Of a stretch of DNA of 64,000 nucleotides, positions 20,165 through 28,956 are shown one piece after another. The notes under the pieces were generated by a model. The model did no database searches. It saw only the letters and a program-made list of their open reading frames with translations, and was not told where the DNA came from. Location: assembly GCF_002017865.1 (NCBI RefSeq), contig NZ_MTJN01000002.1:3348001-3412000 (forward strand), written 5' to 3'. Both the position numbers and the translations under genes were made by a program. Position 1 is the first letter of the stretch, and every line of letters begins with the position of its first letter. This DNA comes from Rhodoferax fermentans (lineage in GTDB: Bacteria; Pseudomonadota; Gammaproteobacteria; Burkholderiales; Burkholderiaceae_C).

Positions 20165-21081
20165 GAGCTGCCTTCTCAGACACCCTGGTCCGCCTGGCCA
20201 AGGCCGACCCGAATGTGCTCTTGCTCACTGGTGATCACGGCTACGCCTTGTTTGATGATTTCCGCCGGGAATGCCCGGCGCAATACATCAATGCCGGTAT
20301 TGCCGAGCAGAACATGGTCGGCATGGCGGCAGGCCTGGCCCGCACCGGCTTCAGACCCTTCGTTTACGGCTTGAGTGCCTTCATCCCGGTACGGGTGCTT
20401 GAGCAGATCAAGCTCGACATCGCCCATGACCATTTGCCGGTGATCCTGATTGGTGACGGCGCCGGTTTTGTCTACAGCCATTTGGGCACCAGCCACCAAT
20501 CGACCGAAGACATGGCCTGTACCCGCGCCATCCCTGATTTGTCGGTCTACTCCCCTGCAGACCGCTTTGAAGTCAGTGCATGTATGGCGTTGGCCTACCA
20601 AACCAAAGTGCCGGTCTATTTGCGCATGGGCAAATCAGATCGTGGGGACGTGCATACCCATGACCTGAGCCAAGTCAAAGCTGGGCAGTTGCTGCAGGTG
20701 AAGGCCGGACAAGCTGGCGCCATCAGCTTGATTGCCACCGGCGCTTTGGTGCGCACGGCCCTGGATATCGCACAGGCGTCTTACCCTGAGGCCAGCGTCT
20801 GGAGTGCGCCGTTCATCAAACCGATGGACAGTCAGCAGGTGATAACCATCTGTGCGCAGAGTCGGGCCGTCATGGTTCTGGAAGAGCATTCCGTGCTGGG
20901 TGGTTTGGGTTCTGTCATCACCGAGATCGCCAGCGAATTTGCGCCAGTTCGGATTCTGCGGGTGGGTGTACAAGATCGCTTCTCGCAGCACTGCGGTACC
21001 TATGAATATTTGCTGAAAGAACACGGTCTGGATCGGCCTGCGGTTGAGCAGCGCATTCGCGATTTCCTGATCGCGAATTGA
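20161..21081 (+). CDS. transketolase, C-terminal subunit
   Basis: The 306-residue protein supplies the pyrimidine-binding and C-terminal domains of the split transketolase. It contains LLTGDHGYALFDDF, the catalytic-glutamate region NAGIAEQNMVGMAAGLA near residue 45 and HLGTSHQSTEDMA. The start overlaps the stop of the N-terminal subunit (ATGA), as expected for equimolar subunits. The pair is distinct in size from a fused housekeeping transketolase (about 660 residues). Context points to nucleotide-sugar modification. Confidence 0.88.
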   Translation: MRAAFSDTLVRLAKADPNVLLLTGDHGYALFDDFRRECPAQYINAGIAEQNMVGMAAGLARTGFRPFVYGLSAFIPVRVLEQIKLDIAHDHLPVILIGDGAGFVYSHLGTSHQSTEDMACTRAIPDLSVYSPADRFEVSACMALAYQTKVPVYLRMGKSDRGDVHTHDLSQVKAGQLLQVKAGQAGAISLIATGALVRTALDIAQASYPEASVWSAPFIKPMDSQQVITICAQSRAVMVLEEHSVLGGLGSVITEIASEFAPVRILRVGVQDRFSQHCGTYEYLLKEHGLDRPAVEQRIRDFLIAN

Positions 21082-21084
21082 GCC

Positions 21085-22023
21085 ATGCGCATCGCTATTT
21101 TGGGTGCCACCAGCCAGATTGCCAAAGATCTGATTCTTTCATTTGCCGCGCACAGCCAGCATGACTTGGTGCTGTACGCCCGCAGGCCGGAAGTTGTATC
21201 GCAATGGATGAACAACATTGGCTTGGTCGACCGATATCTGGTTGCCGACTTCACGGCCTTCAGCCCAGCAGAGCACTTTGATGCTCTTCTCAACTTCGTC
21301 GGGGTTGGCAACCCGGCCCAGGCAGCCGAGATGGGGGCATCGATTTTTGATGTCACGCTTAAATACGACGACATGGCCTTGGGCTATCTGCACCAGCATC
21401 CCGATTGCCGCTATATCTTTCTGAGTAGCGGTGCGGCGTATGGTGCAAGTTTTGATGAACCAGTAAACGAAACCACCCAGGCTTCCATTGCCATCAACAA
21501 CCTCCAGCCGCAGGACTGGTATGGCGTGGCCAAACTCCACGCCGAATGCCGACACAGGGCCTTGGCACCTTTACCGATTGTGGATCTGCGAGTCTTTAAC
21601 TATTTCAGCCATACGCAGGACATGGAGGCACGGTTTTTGATCACCGACATCGTGCGGGCAATTCGTGACAAGACCGCTCTGAAAACTTCCTCAGACTACA
21701 TCGTTCGCGATTACCTGCATCCAGCTGATTTTTACCAATTGGTCAGGGTGTTGTTGGCTGCGCCTGCAACTAACACAGCACTTGACTGCTATAGCTTGGC
21801 ACCCATTGACAAAGCCACCTTGCTGACGGTCATGCAGGACAAATTTGGATTGTTGTATGAAATACAGCACTCAGGTGTCGCGGTGAATGCAACGGGAAGG
21901 AAGCCTAATTATTTCTCAAAAAATAAATATCCTAAAGAGTTCGGATATTACCCGTCTTTTTCTTCCATCAATGGCATATGCAATGAAATTGAAAAATACT
22001 TCATGCAGGATAATTTGTATTAA
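21085..22023 (+). CDS. NAD-dependent epimerase/dehydratase (SDR), putative branched-sugar reductase
   Basis: This 312-residue extended SDR has the dinucleotide motif LGATSQIAKDL at its start, FLSSGAAYGASF and the catalytic pair in DWYGVAKLHAE (Tyr near residue 146, Lys four later). It begins three bases after the transketolase stop, so it belongs to the same operon. In the yersiniose pathway an SDR (YerF) reduces the keto group of the newly added two-carbon branch; the same role here is inference from position. The last ~50 codons become noticeably AT-rich, marking the transition to the foreign-looking next gene. Confidence 0.82.
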   Translation: MRIAILGATSQIAKDLILSFAAHSQHDLVLYARRPEVVSQWMNNIGLVDRYLVADFTAFSPAEHFDALLNFVGVGNPAQAAEMGASIFDVTLKYDDMALGYLHQHPDCRYIFLSSGAAYGASFDEPVNETTQASIAINNLQPQDWYGVAKLHAECRHRALAPLPIVDLRVFNYFSHTQDMEARFLITDIVRAIRDKTALKTSSDYIVRDYLHPADFYQLVRVLLAAPATNTALDCYSLAPIDKATLLTVMQDKFGLLYEIQHSGVAVNATGRKPNYFSKNKYPKEFGYYPSFSSINGICNEIEKYFMQDNLY

Positions 22024-22042
22024 AAGCAGGTACAAATAAAAA

Positions 22043-23068
22043 ATGAAAGAACTAACCATTGGCATACCTACATACAACGGAGCTCCCCACATCCGCGAGG
22101 CAATTGATAGCATCATTTTTCAAATACCATCATACCCAAACAATACTGTCGACATATTAATATCAGATAACGCATCCACCGATACAACAAGAGAAATAGT
22201 TAGCGAGTATTTGAAAAAATATCCGAAAATTATCCAATACAGAAGAAACGAAGTAAATCTTGGATTCGACAAAAATGTTGACCTTCTTTTCAAAGAAGCT
22301 CAGGGCGATTATGTATGGCTACTTGGCGATGATGATGCACTTTACAATAACTCAATCAACCACATTCTTGATCTGATAAAAAGAAATAAAAAACTCGGAG
22401 TCATACAAGCAAACTTTGACAAGTATGACGAAAAGCTCGAAAAAGTTATCGAAGAGGTAAAATTCTCAAAAGATTTATATTGCGCCAATGCAGATACTTT
22501 TCTTTACAACTGCAAAGGTAGATGGGGAGCCATTGCCTCTCTTATCATAAAAAAGAATACATGGAATTCATTAAATCTGAATGACGCATTTGGTACACAA
22601 ACAATCTTTGGATATGGCCTCTTTAAGATCTTACTGCTATCAGATTCATATATAGTTAAAAAACCTCTAATTAAGGTTCGTGATGGAAGTCAAAAAGCAG
22701 TCAAAAATGGTGATGGAGACACTAGAATAACTATTGCCCTCTCCTCAGGAACTCTTTACAAAAATATGCCAAAAATGGGATACAGCAAAAGCATCACAAA
22801 ATGGCATCTAAATGCAGACAGAAATTATGCATATGAATCAATACCAATAGCTAAACTTTGGGGTATAAAAGACAAAAAAACAATCATAAAGAAATTAATA
22901 GAGATTCATAATAGCCCAATTCTCTGGCTGAAATGGATACCCACAATCCTTCTTCCTGATTTTTTATATAGATCATTTTATTTTATTCGAAAAAAAATAA
23001 GCAAAAAAGCAAAGCCTATCGAGAAAAAAATTAAAACTTTCATTAAAAAATCATCTGATTCCTGTTAA
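22043..23068 (+). CDS. family 2 glycosyltransferase, abequosyltransferase-like
   Basis: The 341-residue enzyme opens with LTIGIPTYNGAPHIREAID and carries ILISDNASTD, RRNEVNLGFDKNVD and VWLLGDDDALYNNS (metal site near residue 95). The NLG-F/P-D-x-N and GDDDAL combination resembles RfbV/WbaV abequosyltransferases, which transfer a 3,6-dideoxyhexose; this fits the upstream pathway. Base composition is far below its neighbours (roughly one third GC), lysine and isoleucine are abundant and codons end in A or T, so recent horizontal acquisition is likely. The C-terminus is strongly basic and could bind membrane. Confidence 0.85.
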   Translation: MKELTIGIPTYNGAPHIREAIDSIIFQIPSYPNNTVDILISDNASTDTTREIVSEYLKKYPKIIQYRRNEVNLGFDKNVDLLFKEAQGDYVWLLGDDDALYNNSINHILDLIKRNKKLGVIQANFDKYDEKLEKVIEEVKFSKDLYCANADTFLYNCKGRWGAIASLIIKKNTWNSLNLNDAFGTQTIFGYGLFKILLLSDSYIVKKPLIKVRDGSQKAVKNGDGDTRITIALSSGTLYKNMPKMGYSKSITKWHLNADRNYAYESIPIAKLWGIKDKKTIIKKLIEIHNSPILWLKWIPTILLPDFLYRSFYFIRKKISKKAKPIEKKIKTFIKKSSDSC

Positions 23069-23092
23069 TCGCTAGAATTTGGTGATTTGAAA

Positions 23093-23896
23093 TTAAGCCA
23101 TCAATTGAAATGAACACAACGATTGTATGGAGCGTTCAATCACACGATCTTCGCCTGAAAACCATTGTTTTGGAATCAACACCAGTGCCGATCTATTCAA
23201 CATGGCTGCGATCAGGCTGAACTGGCTGTTTGAGCAAATAAAAACGCGGGCATTGCGCATGATGCGGTGGGCAGTAAATGCATCGGCGTTGTCCAAATAA
23301 ACAGTAATATTGAAATACGTCGACATGGCTTGTTTGACTTTTGAACTGATGGGTGAGTCTGAAAGAACAACCACGGCGTTGAGCAAGCCAGAAAATTTGG
23401 CCGCCTGTTCAATGAATGCGTCGTCTGAAATCAAATGACTGGCTACATTGACGTAATCACCCCGACGAATATGGACACACAAATAGCCACCGACTACAGA
23501 AACGGGCAAAGCGTCAGGCAAGTTGTCTGCGATTCTGAAAACATCTTGCGCTTCTGGCTCGGCCAGAGCTGCCAAGCCCCATTGCATTTTTTCAGGTCCA
23601 TCAACCACGACCTTGGCAACACGCCTAACAGCCTCGGTTGCTGTCTCAAATGACTGGTATTCCAGTCCAAACGGGCCGAGTTGCCATGACCAATGAGAAC
23701 AGTCGCCCGGATTTCCCGCCGTTGCCACATGTTCTGGCGTCTCAAAATAGGACAGATCGGCATAAACAAGCTCACCCGCCCGTTTTTTCGAAAAATAGAT
23801 GGCAGCACTGATGATCTGTGCGCCCATGCCACCAGAAAAAGTGATGACCGTTGGTTGATTTTTGGAATTGGATTTAAACCACTTAAAACTAACCAT
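23093..23896 (-). CDS. family 11 (alpha-1,2-fucosyltransferase-like) glycosyltransferase
   Basis: The protein contains the GT11 hallmarks: TFSGGMGAQIISAAIYF near the N-terminus, the donor-binding VHIRRGDYVN near the middle and VFICSNSQFSLIAAML near the end. GT11 enzymes usually transfer L-fucose from GDP-fucose. Several starts are possible (23953, 23911, 23905, 23896); ATG at 23896 has GGAG nine bases upstream and is chosen, giving 267 residues. It lies directly downstream of two GT4 genes on the minus strand and converges with the AT-rich gene at 23068. GC content is intermediate between that gene and the rest. Confidence 0.8.
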   Translation of the reverse strand: MVSFKWFKSNSKNQPTVITFSGGMGAQIISAAIYFSKKRAGELVYADLSYFETPEHVATAGNPGDCSHWSWQLGPFGLEYQSFETATEAVRRVAKVVVDGPEKMQWGLAALAEPEAQDVFRIADNLPDALPVSVVGGYLCVHIRRGDYVNVASHLISDDAFIEQAAKFSGLLNAVVVLSDSPISSKVKQAMSTYFNITVYLDNADAFTAHRIMRNARVFICSNSQFSLIAAMLNRSALVLIPKQWFSGEDRVIERSIQSLCSFQLMA

Positions 23897-23918
23897 TTTT
23901 GACATCTCCATGAAGCAA

Positions 23919-25256
23919 TTAGGCAGAAGTCCGCTGCGTGATCCATGCAGCAAGTTGCTCCACCGCCCGCTGTGTCGTGTACGGGCTGGTACGGCCGCTG
24001 TCAGGCAAACCGTTCACTAGCCACGCTTCGTGCAACTGCACCAATGCCAACACCAGCTCCTCTGCGGTCATTTGCAGCGCCGACCCGGCACTACCCGTCA
24101 ACACCACCATATGCCCCTGCCCACGCAGCATTTCCGCCATCTGAGGGTTGCGATGCACCGTCGCCAGTATGGGCCTCTGCATCCACAGGTACTCATACAT
24201 TTTGGAAGGAATGTATTCCTCACAAATGGGTTCTTCCCCGTGCAGCAGCAACAGCACATCCACGGAACGCATGCGCCGCAGGATCTGCTCACGGCCACTC
24301 AAGCCAGTTTGAGGGTCGGCCTCGATGCGACCAAAATGCCGCACCTGTTCGCGCACCGGAGATGCGGCAATGGTTTCACTGGATACGGCGTCCAGCGGTC
24401 CACCATACAGATGCAGTTCGGTCTGAGCCATCAATTCCGGGCGTTGCGCCTGTAACTGCTCCAGGGCACCGATGATGCTGCTCAGATTGCGCGTGGTTGA
24501 CAGCGACCCAAAATGCCCGATCACAAACTTCGGCCCGCGCTGTGACGGTGGCAACGTCTGAAAAGGTTGGTCGATGCCTGGCAGCATCATCTTGCCGCGC
24601 TCACCCAGTTGGGGGTGGCGCATACGGGCACTGTCCAGAGCCTGTTGTGTGAACCAGATGGCAATGTCCGCCTTCTCACAGATGGTTTTCTCCACCTGTG
24701 CCTGCATCTTGTCCTGCGCACTCTCAGGTACTCGTCCAGGGGTCACAAACGGATCATGCACCTCAGCCAACCACGGTATGCCAGTACTCTTTTTCAGAGC
24801 GTGGCCAGCCACATGGGCTGCAAAAGCGCCCCCTGTTGAATAAATCAGATCAAAGGGCCTCTGGCGTGCCAGCGCCCGGCCCTTCAGATAGGCACTGAGC
24901 CACCAGGACCAAGAGCTCTCCACCGGCCGGAATATTTTCTCCACCACAAAAGCAGGTAGAAGCAGCACAGACGCCAATGTCATCAAGCTTCGGTAAACCA
25001 GCCGGTTTTGAAAACGCCGCCGCAACACATGCCGCAGCTCAAAACGCAGGCCAGCCGGCCCCACAGGCCAGACCTGATGATGCTCAACGACCGTATCTTT
25101 GATCCCGGACACACCGCTGATGACCACAACCTCGATACCAGCACGTAACAAATGTGGCAACTTGTCGGTAATTGTTTGACTGGCCGCTCGGCCATCCATG
25201 TTGAAGGCATGAGAAATGATCAGCCAACGTTGCTGATGGTTATCGCGCATAGTCAC
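23919..25256 (-). CDS. glycosyltransferase, GT-B fold (GT4-like)
   Basis: A 445-residue GT-B enzyme with an N-terminal acceptor domain beginning RWLIISHAFNMDGRAASQT and a donor domain opening with FVIGHFGSLSTTRNL near 230. The nucleotide-sugar region has CEEYIPSKMYEYLWMQRPILA (about 350-370), a P-S-K-x-Y/F-E-Y pattern common in GT4 enzymes. GTG at 25256 overlaps the previous stop as GTGA; ATG two codons later (25250) is an alternative. It is coupled to the upstream GT4 gene. Substrates unknown. Confidence 0.82.
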   Translation of the reverse strand: MTMRDNHQQRWLIISHAFNMDGRAASQTITDKLPHLLRAGIEVVVISGVSGIKDTVVEHHQVWPVGPAGLRFELRHVLRRRFQNRLVYRSLMTLASVLLLPAFVVEKIFRPVESSWSWWLSAYLKGRALARQRPFDLIYSTGGAFAAHVAGHALKKSTGIPWLAEVHDPFVTPGRVPESAQDKMQAQVEKTICEKADIAIWFTQQALDSARMRHPQLGERGKMMLPGIDQPFQTLPPSQRGPKFVIGHFGSLSTTRNLSSIIGALEQLQAQRPELMAQTELHLYGGPLDAVSSETIAASPVREQVRHFGRIEADPQTGLSGREQILRRMRSVDVLLLLHGEEPICEEYIPSKMYEYLWMQRPILATVHRNPQMAEMLRGQGHMVVLTGSAGSALQMTAEELVLALVQLHEAWLVNGLPDSGRTSPYTTQRAVEQLAAWITQRTSA

Positions 25257-26320
25257 TCTGCTGGTAAATGGTTTTTTGCAAGTATGTCGGCATAAATACA
25301 GACAGTTTCTTCTGCCACTGTGCGCCAGGGCCGCTCAAACTGAGGCACGACCTCAACACGGCACAACTGTTGATCGACAGCCTGCACCCAGGCTTCAAGC
25401 GGCGCCGTCAGCGGCAGCACAAGACCAGATGCATCGTTGACGTGTGTGGCGGCACCACACACGTCCGAGATCACCACCGGCACCCTTGCTGACATGGCTT
25501 CGCTGATCACCATGCCATAGGGTTCAGCCCTGGCGGGATGCAACAGCACATCAAATGCTGGATAAGGAGCCTGAGCACTCCAGCCAACCAGCTGATATCC
25601 GCCTTGCCAATCTGCAAACAAGTGCGCTACCTCAGCAGCGTCTGGCCCGACAACATACAGCTGCAGATCCTGTCGTTTGTCACGCAAAGCGGCAACCACC
25701 TTGACAGCCCAGGGCAAACCTTTGCGTTGCCACTCTTTGCCGACAAACCCCACGATGCCACCTTGTGGCAAAACAACACGTGGCTCACGCACAGCACCTG
25801 GCACCACACCCGGGACCACTGGCTCCGTCAATTTGTAGGCCAGTTGGGGGTAATAGTGCGCGATCGATTGTTTGATGAACGGTGAGTTCGGTACCACAAA
25901 TTGTGGCCGGGACAACTCACGCCGCTCTAAATACAACTGCATAACCACTCGCAAAGACAGCCATCGCCACCAAGGGCGCTCAAAAATCGTGGCAAAAGGC
26001 GGACCATGAAAGGTGGTGATGTGATGGAGACTAAGTCGCTCATGGCTGTGCACCAGGCGGTCAGCATTGGGGTGATCCCGTAACCAGCAAGACACCCGCC
26101 GACTAAAGCGCAACAACGCCAGCCAGCGCGGTCGAGGCGCTACCTTACCCAGTTCAACCACCTTCATGCCCGCTGGTTTGTCAGCATGACAACGTTCACA
26201 CACCACCGTCACCTGGTGCCCGAGCAACACGAGCTCTTGTGTCAACTCCCAGACATAACGTTCCATGCCCCCGACCGGGCCATACCGGCGCACCACATGG
26301 ACCAATTCACACGTCATCAC
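25253..26320 (-). CDS. glycosyltransferase family 4 (WaaG/RfaG-like)
   Basis: The 355-residue protein has the N-terminal VVRRYGPVGGMERYVWEL loop that binds acceptor and phosphate in GT4 enzymes, and a C-terminal donor motif ARAEPYGMVISEAMSARVPVV (about 265-290) with the E-x7-E arrangement. A GFVGKEWQRKGLPWAV stretch starts the donor domain. This layout resembles LPS core glucosyltransferase I (WaaG), but acceptor identity is inference. It lies 54 bases downstream of rng on the same strand and overlaps the next GT4 gene. Confidence 0.83.
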   Translation of the reverse strand: MMTCELVHVVRRYGPVGGMERYVWELTQELVLLGHQVTVVCERCHADKPAGMKVVELGKVAPRPRWLALLRFSRRVSCWLRDHPNADRLVHSHERLSLHHITTFHGPPFATIFERPWWRWLSLRVVMQLYLERRELSRPQFVVPNSPFIKQSIAHYYPQLAYKLTEPVVPGVVPGAVREPRVVLPQGGIVGFVGKEWQRKGLPWAVKVVAALRDKRQDLQLYVVGPDAAEVAHLFADWQGGYQLVGWSAQAPYPAFDVLLHPARAEPYGMVISEAMSARVPVVISDVCGAATHVNDASGLVLPLTAPLEAWVQAVDQQLCRVEVVPQFERPWRTVAEETVCIYADILAKNHLPAE

Positions 26321-26374
26321 ACGCTTGCCCCTTCACCACTAAAGACGTAGCCCGGCCATCGACTAAGGCCAGCC

Positions 26375-27850
26375 CTACAACAGCACAATGTCGTACTGCT
26401 CCTGCCCCATCGCACCTTCGCTTTGCAGTGACACCGGCTTGCCAATGAACTCGGAGAGGCCGGCCAAATGCTGGCTTTCTTCGTCCAAAAACAGCTCGAT
26501 GACCTTGGGCGAGGCCACCACCCGGAACTCCTTGGGGTTGAACTGGCGCGCCTCACGCAAAATTTCGCGAAAAATATCGTAGGCCACGCTGCGTGGCGTT
26601 TTGACAATGCCTTTGCCCTGGCACAGCGGGCAGGGTTCACACAACATGTGCGCCAGGGACTCGCGGGTGCGCTTGCGTGTCATCTCCACCAGCCCCAGCT
26701 GCGAAAAGCCGCCACACATGGTTTTGACACGGTCACGCGCCAGTTGTTTGCGCATCTCGGTCAACACCGCCTGGCGGTGTTCCTCACGCTCCATGTCGAT
26801 GAAGTCCACCACAATGATGCCGCCCAGGTTACGCAAACGCAGCTGCCGGGCAATGGCTTGCGCGGCTTCCAGGTTGGTTCTGAAGATGGTGTCATCAAAG
26901 TTGCGGGCGCCGACAAAACCACCGGTGTTGACATCCACCGTGGTCAGCGCCTCGGTCTGGTCCACGATCAGGTAACCACCCGACTTCAGCTCAACCCGCC
27001 GCCCCAGGGCCTTGGCGATGTCTTCGTCGATCGAGTGCAAATCAAAAATCGGCCGCTCACCCTTGTAGTGCTGCAGCTTTTGCGCCGCAGCCGGCATGAA
27101 CTCCACACCAAAGGCTTTCAAAGCCTCAAACTGCTCCAGCGAGTCCACCCGGATGGAGACGGTGCGTTCACCCACCATGTCGCGCAGCACCCGCTGCATC
27201 AGGCTCAAATCCTGGTGCAACAAGGAGCTGGCAGGCAGCTTGGTGGCGGCCTCACGGATGCGTTTCCAGGCTTTGCGCAGGTAAGCGATGTCGTCAGCCA
27301 GTTCCTGGTCGCTGGCATCCTCGGCGTTGGTGCGCAGGATGAAGCCGCCACCCATGTCCCCCACCAGCGACTGAACGCGCTGGCGCAGGCTCTCGCGCTG
27401 CTCGGTCGGGATCTTTTGCGACACACCAATGTGGTCGTCCTGCGGCAAAAAAACCAGCATGCGCCCTGCAATGCTGATCTGGGTGGACAGGCGTGCACCC
27501 TTGGTGCCAATCGGATCCTTGATCACCTGAACCATCAGGCTCTGGCCCTCAAACACCTGTTTTTCAATCGGAATTTGCGAAGCTGCCGCACGCGCGTTGG
27601 AAATGGTTTCACCCTCGGCAGGTGGGTGCCAGACATCGGCCACATGCAAAAACGCAGCACGCTCCAGACCAATGTCGATGAAGGCCGACTGCATGCCTGG
27701 CAGCACCCGCACCACCTTGCCCAGGTAGACGTTGCTCACCAGGCCACGCTCGAGCGAGCGCTCGACGTGCAACTCCTGCAGCGCACCGCCCTCGACAATG
27801 GCCACACGCGTCTCCTGCGGCGCCCAATTGATCAGAATATCTTCTTGCAT
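26375..27850 (-). CDS. rng: ribonuclease G
   Basis: RNase G (CafA) is an endoribonuclease for 16S rRNA 5' maturation and mRNA decay. The 491-residue sequence begins DILINWAPQETRVAIVEGG, has an S1 RNA-binding segment (NVYLGKVVRVLPGMQSAFIDIG, 40-65), the catalytic metal site in TVDVNTGGFVG near 306 and the zinc-link CEPCPLCQGKG near 405. Unlike RNase E it lacks the long C-terminal scaffold. It is the last gene of the yebC-to-rng operon, 27 bases after maf. Confidence 0.95.
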   Translation of the reverse strand: MQEDILINWAPQETRVAIVEGGALQELHVERSLERGLVSNVYLGKVVRVLPGMQSAFIDIGLERAAFLHVADVWHPPAEGETISNARAAASQIPIEKQVFEGQSLMVQVIKDPIGTKGARLSTQISIAGRMLVFLPQDDHIGVSQKIPTEQRESLRQRVQSLVGDMGGGFILRTNAEDASDQELADDIAYLRKAWKRIREAATKLPASSLLHQDLSLMQRVLRDMVGERTVSIRVDSLEQFEALKAFGVEFMPAAAQKLQHYKGERPIFDLHSIDEDIAKALGRRVELKSGGYLIVDQTEALTTVDVNTGGFVGARNFDDTIFRTNLEAAQAIARQLRLRNLGGIIVVDFIDMEREEHRQAVLTEMRKQLARDRVKTMCGGFSQLGLVEMTRKRTRESLAHMLCEPCPLCQGKGIVKTPRSVAYDIFREILREARQFNPKEFRVVASPKVIELFLDEESQHLAGLSEFIGKPVSLQSEGAMGQEQYDIVLL

Positions 27851-27877
27851 AGGGGGCAGACTGTAACGCCTCGCGGC

Positions 27878-28480
27878 CTAACGGCCCAGTCCGAAACCTT
27901 GCAACAAGGTGTTGGTCTCAAACATCGGCAAACCCATGATGCCACTGTAACTGCCGCTGATATGGGCAATGTGTGCGGCCACCCTGCCCTGCACCCCATA
28001 AGCCCCCGCCTTGCCCATCGGTTCGCCACTGTCCACATAGGCCTGGATCTGCGCATCACTCAGGGTGGCAAAGGTCACTCTGGAGATCGACACCGCCTGC
28101 TGACGCTGCTGTTCGGTGCCGAGTGCCACCGCTGTGAGCACACGGTGGGTTTTGCCCGACAGGGCACGCAGAATACGCACCGCGTCAGCATCATCCAGCG
28201 GCTTACCCAGAATCACTCGGCCCAGCGCCACCGTGGTGTCTGAGCACAAGACGGGCGCGGCTGGGAGGCCACGCTTTTTCAGCCGCGCCAAGGCCGCGTC
28301 GAGCTTGAGCTGGGTGACACGCTGCACATAGGCCAGCGGCACCTCACGCGGCAGAGCCGCTTCCAGGGCTTCCGCGTCTTCATCCGCATCAGGCAGCAGC
28401 AACTCATAGGCCACACCAAGCTGCTCCAGCAGCTGCCTGCGTCGTGGGCTTTGGGAGGCCAAATAAACGAATGACTTCAT
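27878..28480 (-). CDS. maf: Maf family nucleoside triphosphate pyrophosphatase
   Basis: The 200-residue protein starts with VYLASQSPRRRQLLEQLG, the Maf nucleotide-binding motif, and contains VLCSDTTVALGRVILGKP and the later GKAGAYGVQG. Maf proteins hydrolyse non-canonical or methylated nucleoside triphosphates (dTTP/UTP or m7GTP classes) to monophosphates and limit their incorporation. The sequence does not decide clearly between the subfamilies. It starts six bases after the rlmH stop. Confidence 0.92.
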   Translation of the reverse strand: MKSFVYLASQSPRRRQLLEQLGVAYELLLPDADEDAEALEAALPREVPLAYVQRVTQLKLDAALARLKKRGLPAAPVLCSDTTVALGRVILGKPLDDADAVRILRALSGKTHRVLTAVALGTEQQRQQAVSISRVTFATLSDAQIQAYVDSGEPMGKAGAYGVQGRVAAHIAHISGSYSGIMGLPMFETNTLLQGFGLGR

Positions 28481-28486
28481 GTCTGA

Positions 28487-28954
28487 CTACTCCCGGTGAT
28501 ACGGGTGATTGGCATTGATCGACCAGGCGCGGTAGAGCTGCTCCACCAGCAACACCCGCACCATCGCATGAGGCAGCGTCAGGTCGGACAGGCGGATGCG
28601 TTCATGCGCTGCCTGCCGGAAAGCCGGGTCCAGTCCGTCCGGCCCACCAATCACCAGTGCCACATCACCGCCGGACAGCTGCCAGTCCTTGAGCTTGCCG
28701 GCCAGCGCCATGGTGGTCAGCGTGGTGCCACGTTCGTCCAGCGCCACGATACGGCAGCCTTTCGGAATGGCCGCCTCAATACGAGCGCGTTCAGCGGCGT
28801 AAATGGTCTCCAGCGATTTGGAGGCGCGTGGCTCGGTTTTGACCGCCTTGAGTTCGAGCTTGATCTCGAACGGAAAGCGTTTGGCGTAATCGTCCCAGGC
28901 GGTTTGTGCCCAGTCGGGCACACGCTGACCTACCGCAACTATCAGCAGCCGCAC
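28487..28954 (-). CDS. rlmH: 23S rRNA (pseudouridine1915-N3)-methyltransferase RlmH
   Basis: A 155-residue SPOUT methyltransferase that methylates pseudouridine 1915 in helix 69 of 23S rRNA using S-adenosylmethionine. The sequence [15 protein letters not shown], then [21 protein letters not shown]-type loop ([15 protein letters not shown]) and the C-terminal [18 protein letters not shown] match the family, including the knot that binds SAM. It follows rsfS by two bases, a conserved arrangement in many proteobacteria. Confidence 0.95.
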   Translation of the reverse strand: MRLLIVAVGQRVPDWAQTAWDDYAKRFPFEIKLELKAVKTEPRASKSLETIYAAERARIEAAIPKGCRIVALDERGTTLTTMALAGKLKDWQLSGGDVALVIGGPDGLDPAFRQAAHERIRLSDLTLPHAMVRVLLVEQLYRAWSINANHPYHRE

Positions 28955-28956
28955 AC

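Noticed and set aside
19319..21081. the split transketolase as the housekeeping pentose-phosphate enzyme or as DXP synthase
   Set aside because: The size division, coupling to rfbH and the SDR, and lack of other central-metabolism genes nearby argue against it, although sequence alone does not exclude it.
26468..28243. 591-codon open frame on the plus strand
   Set aside because: It lies opposite rng and maf, has a composition typical of the antisense of GC-rich genes, and shows no recognisable domain.
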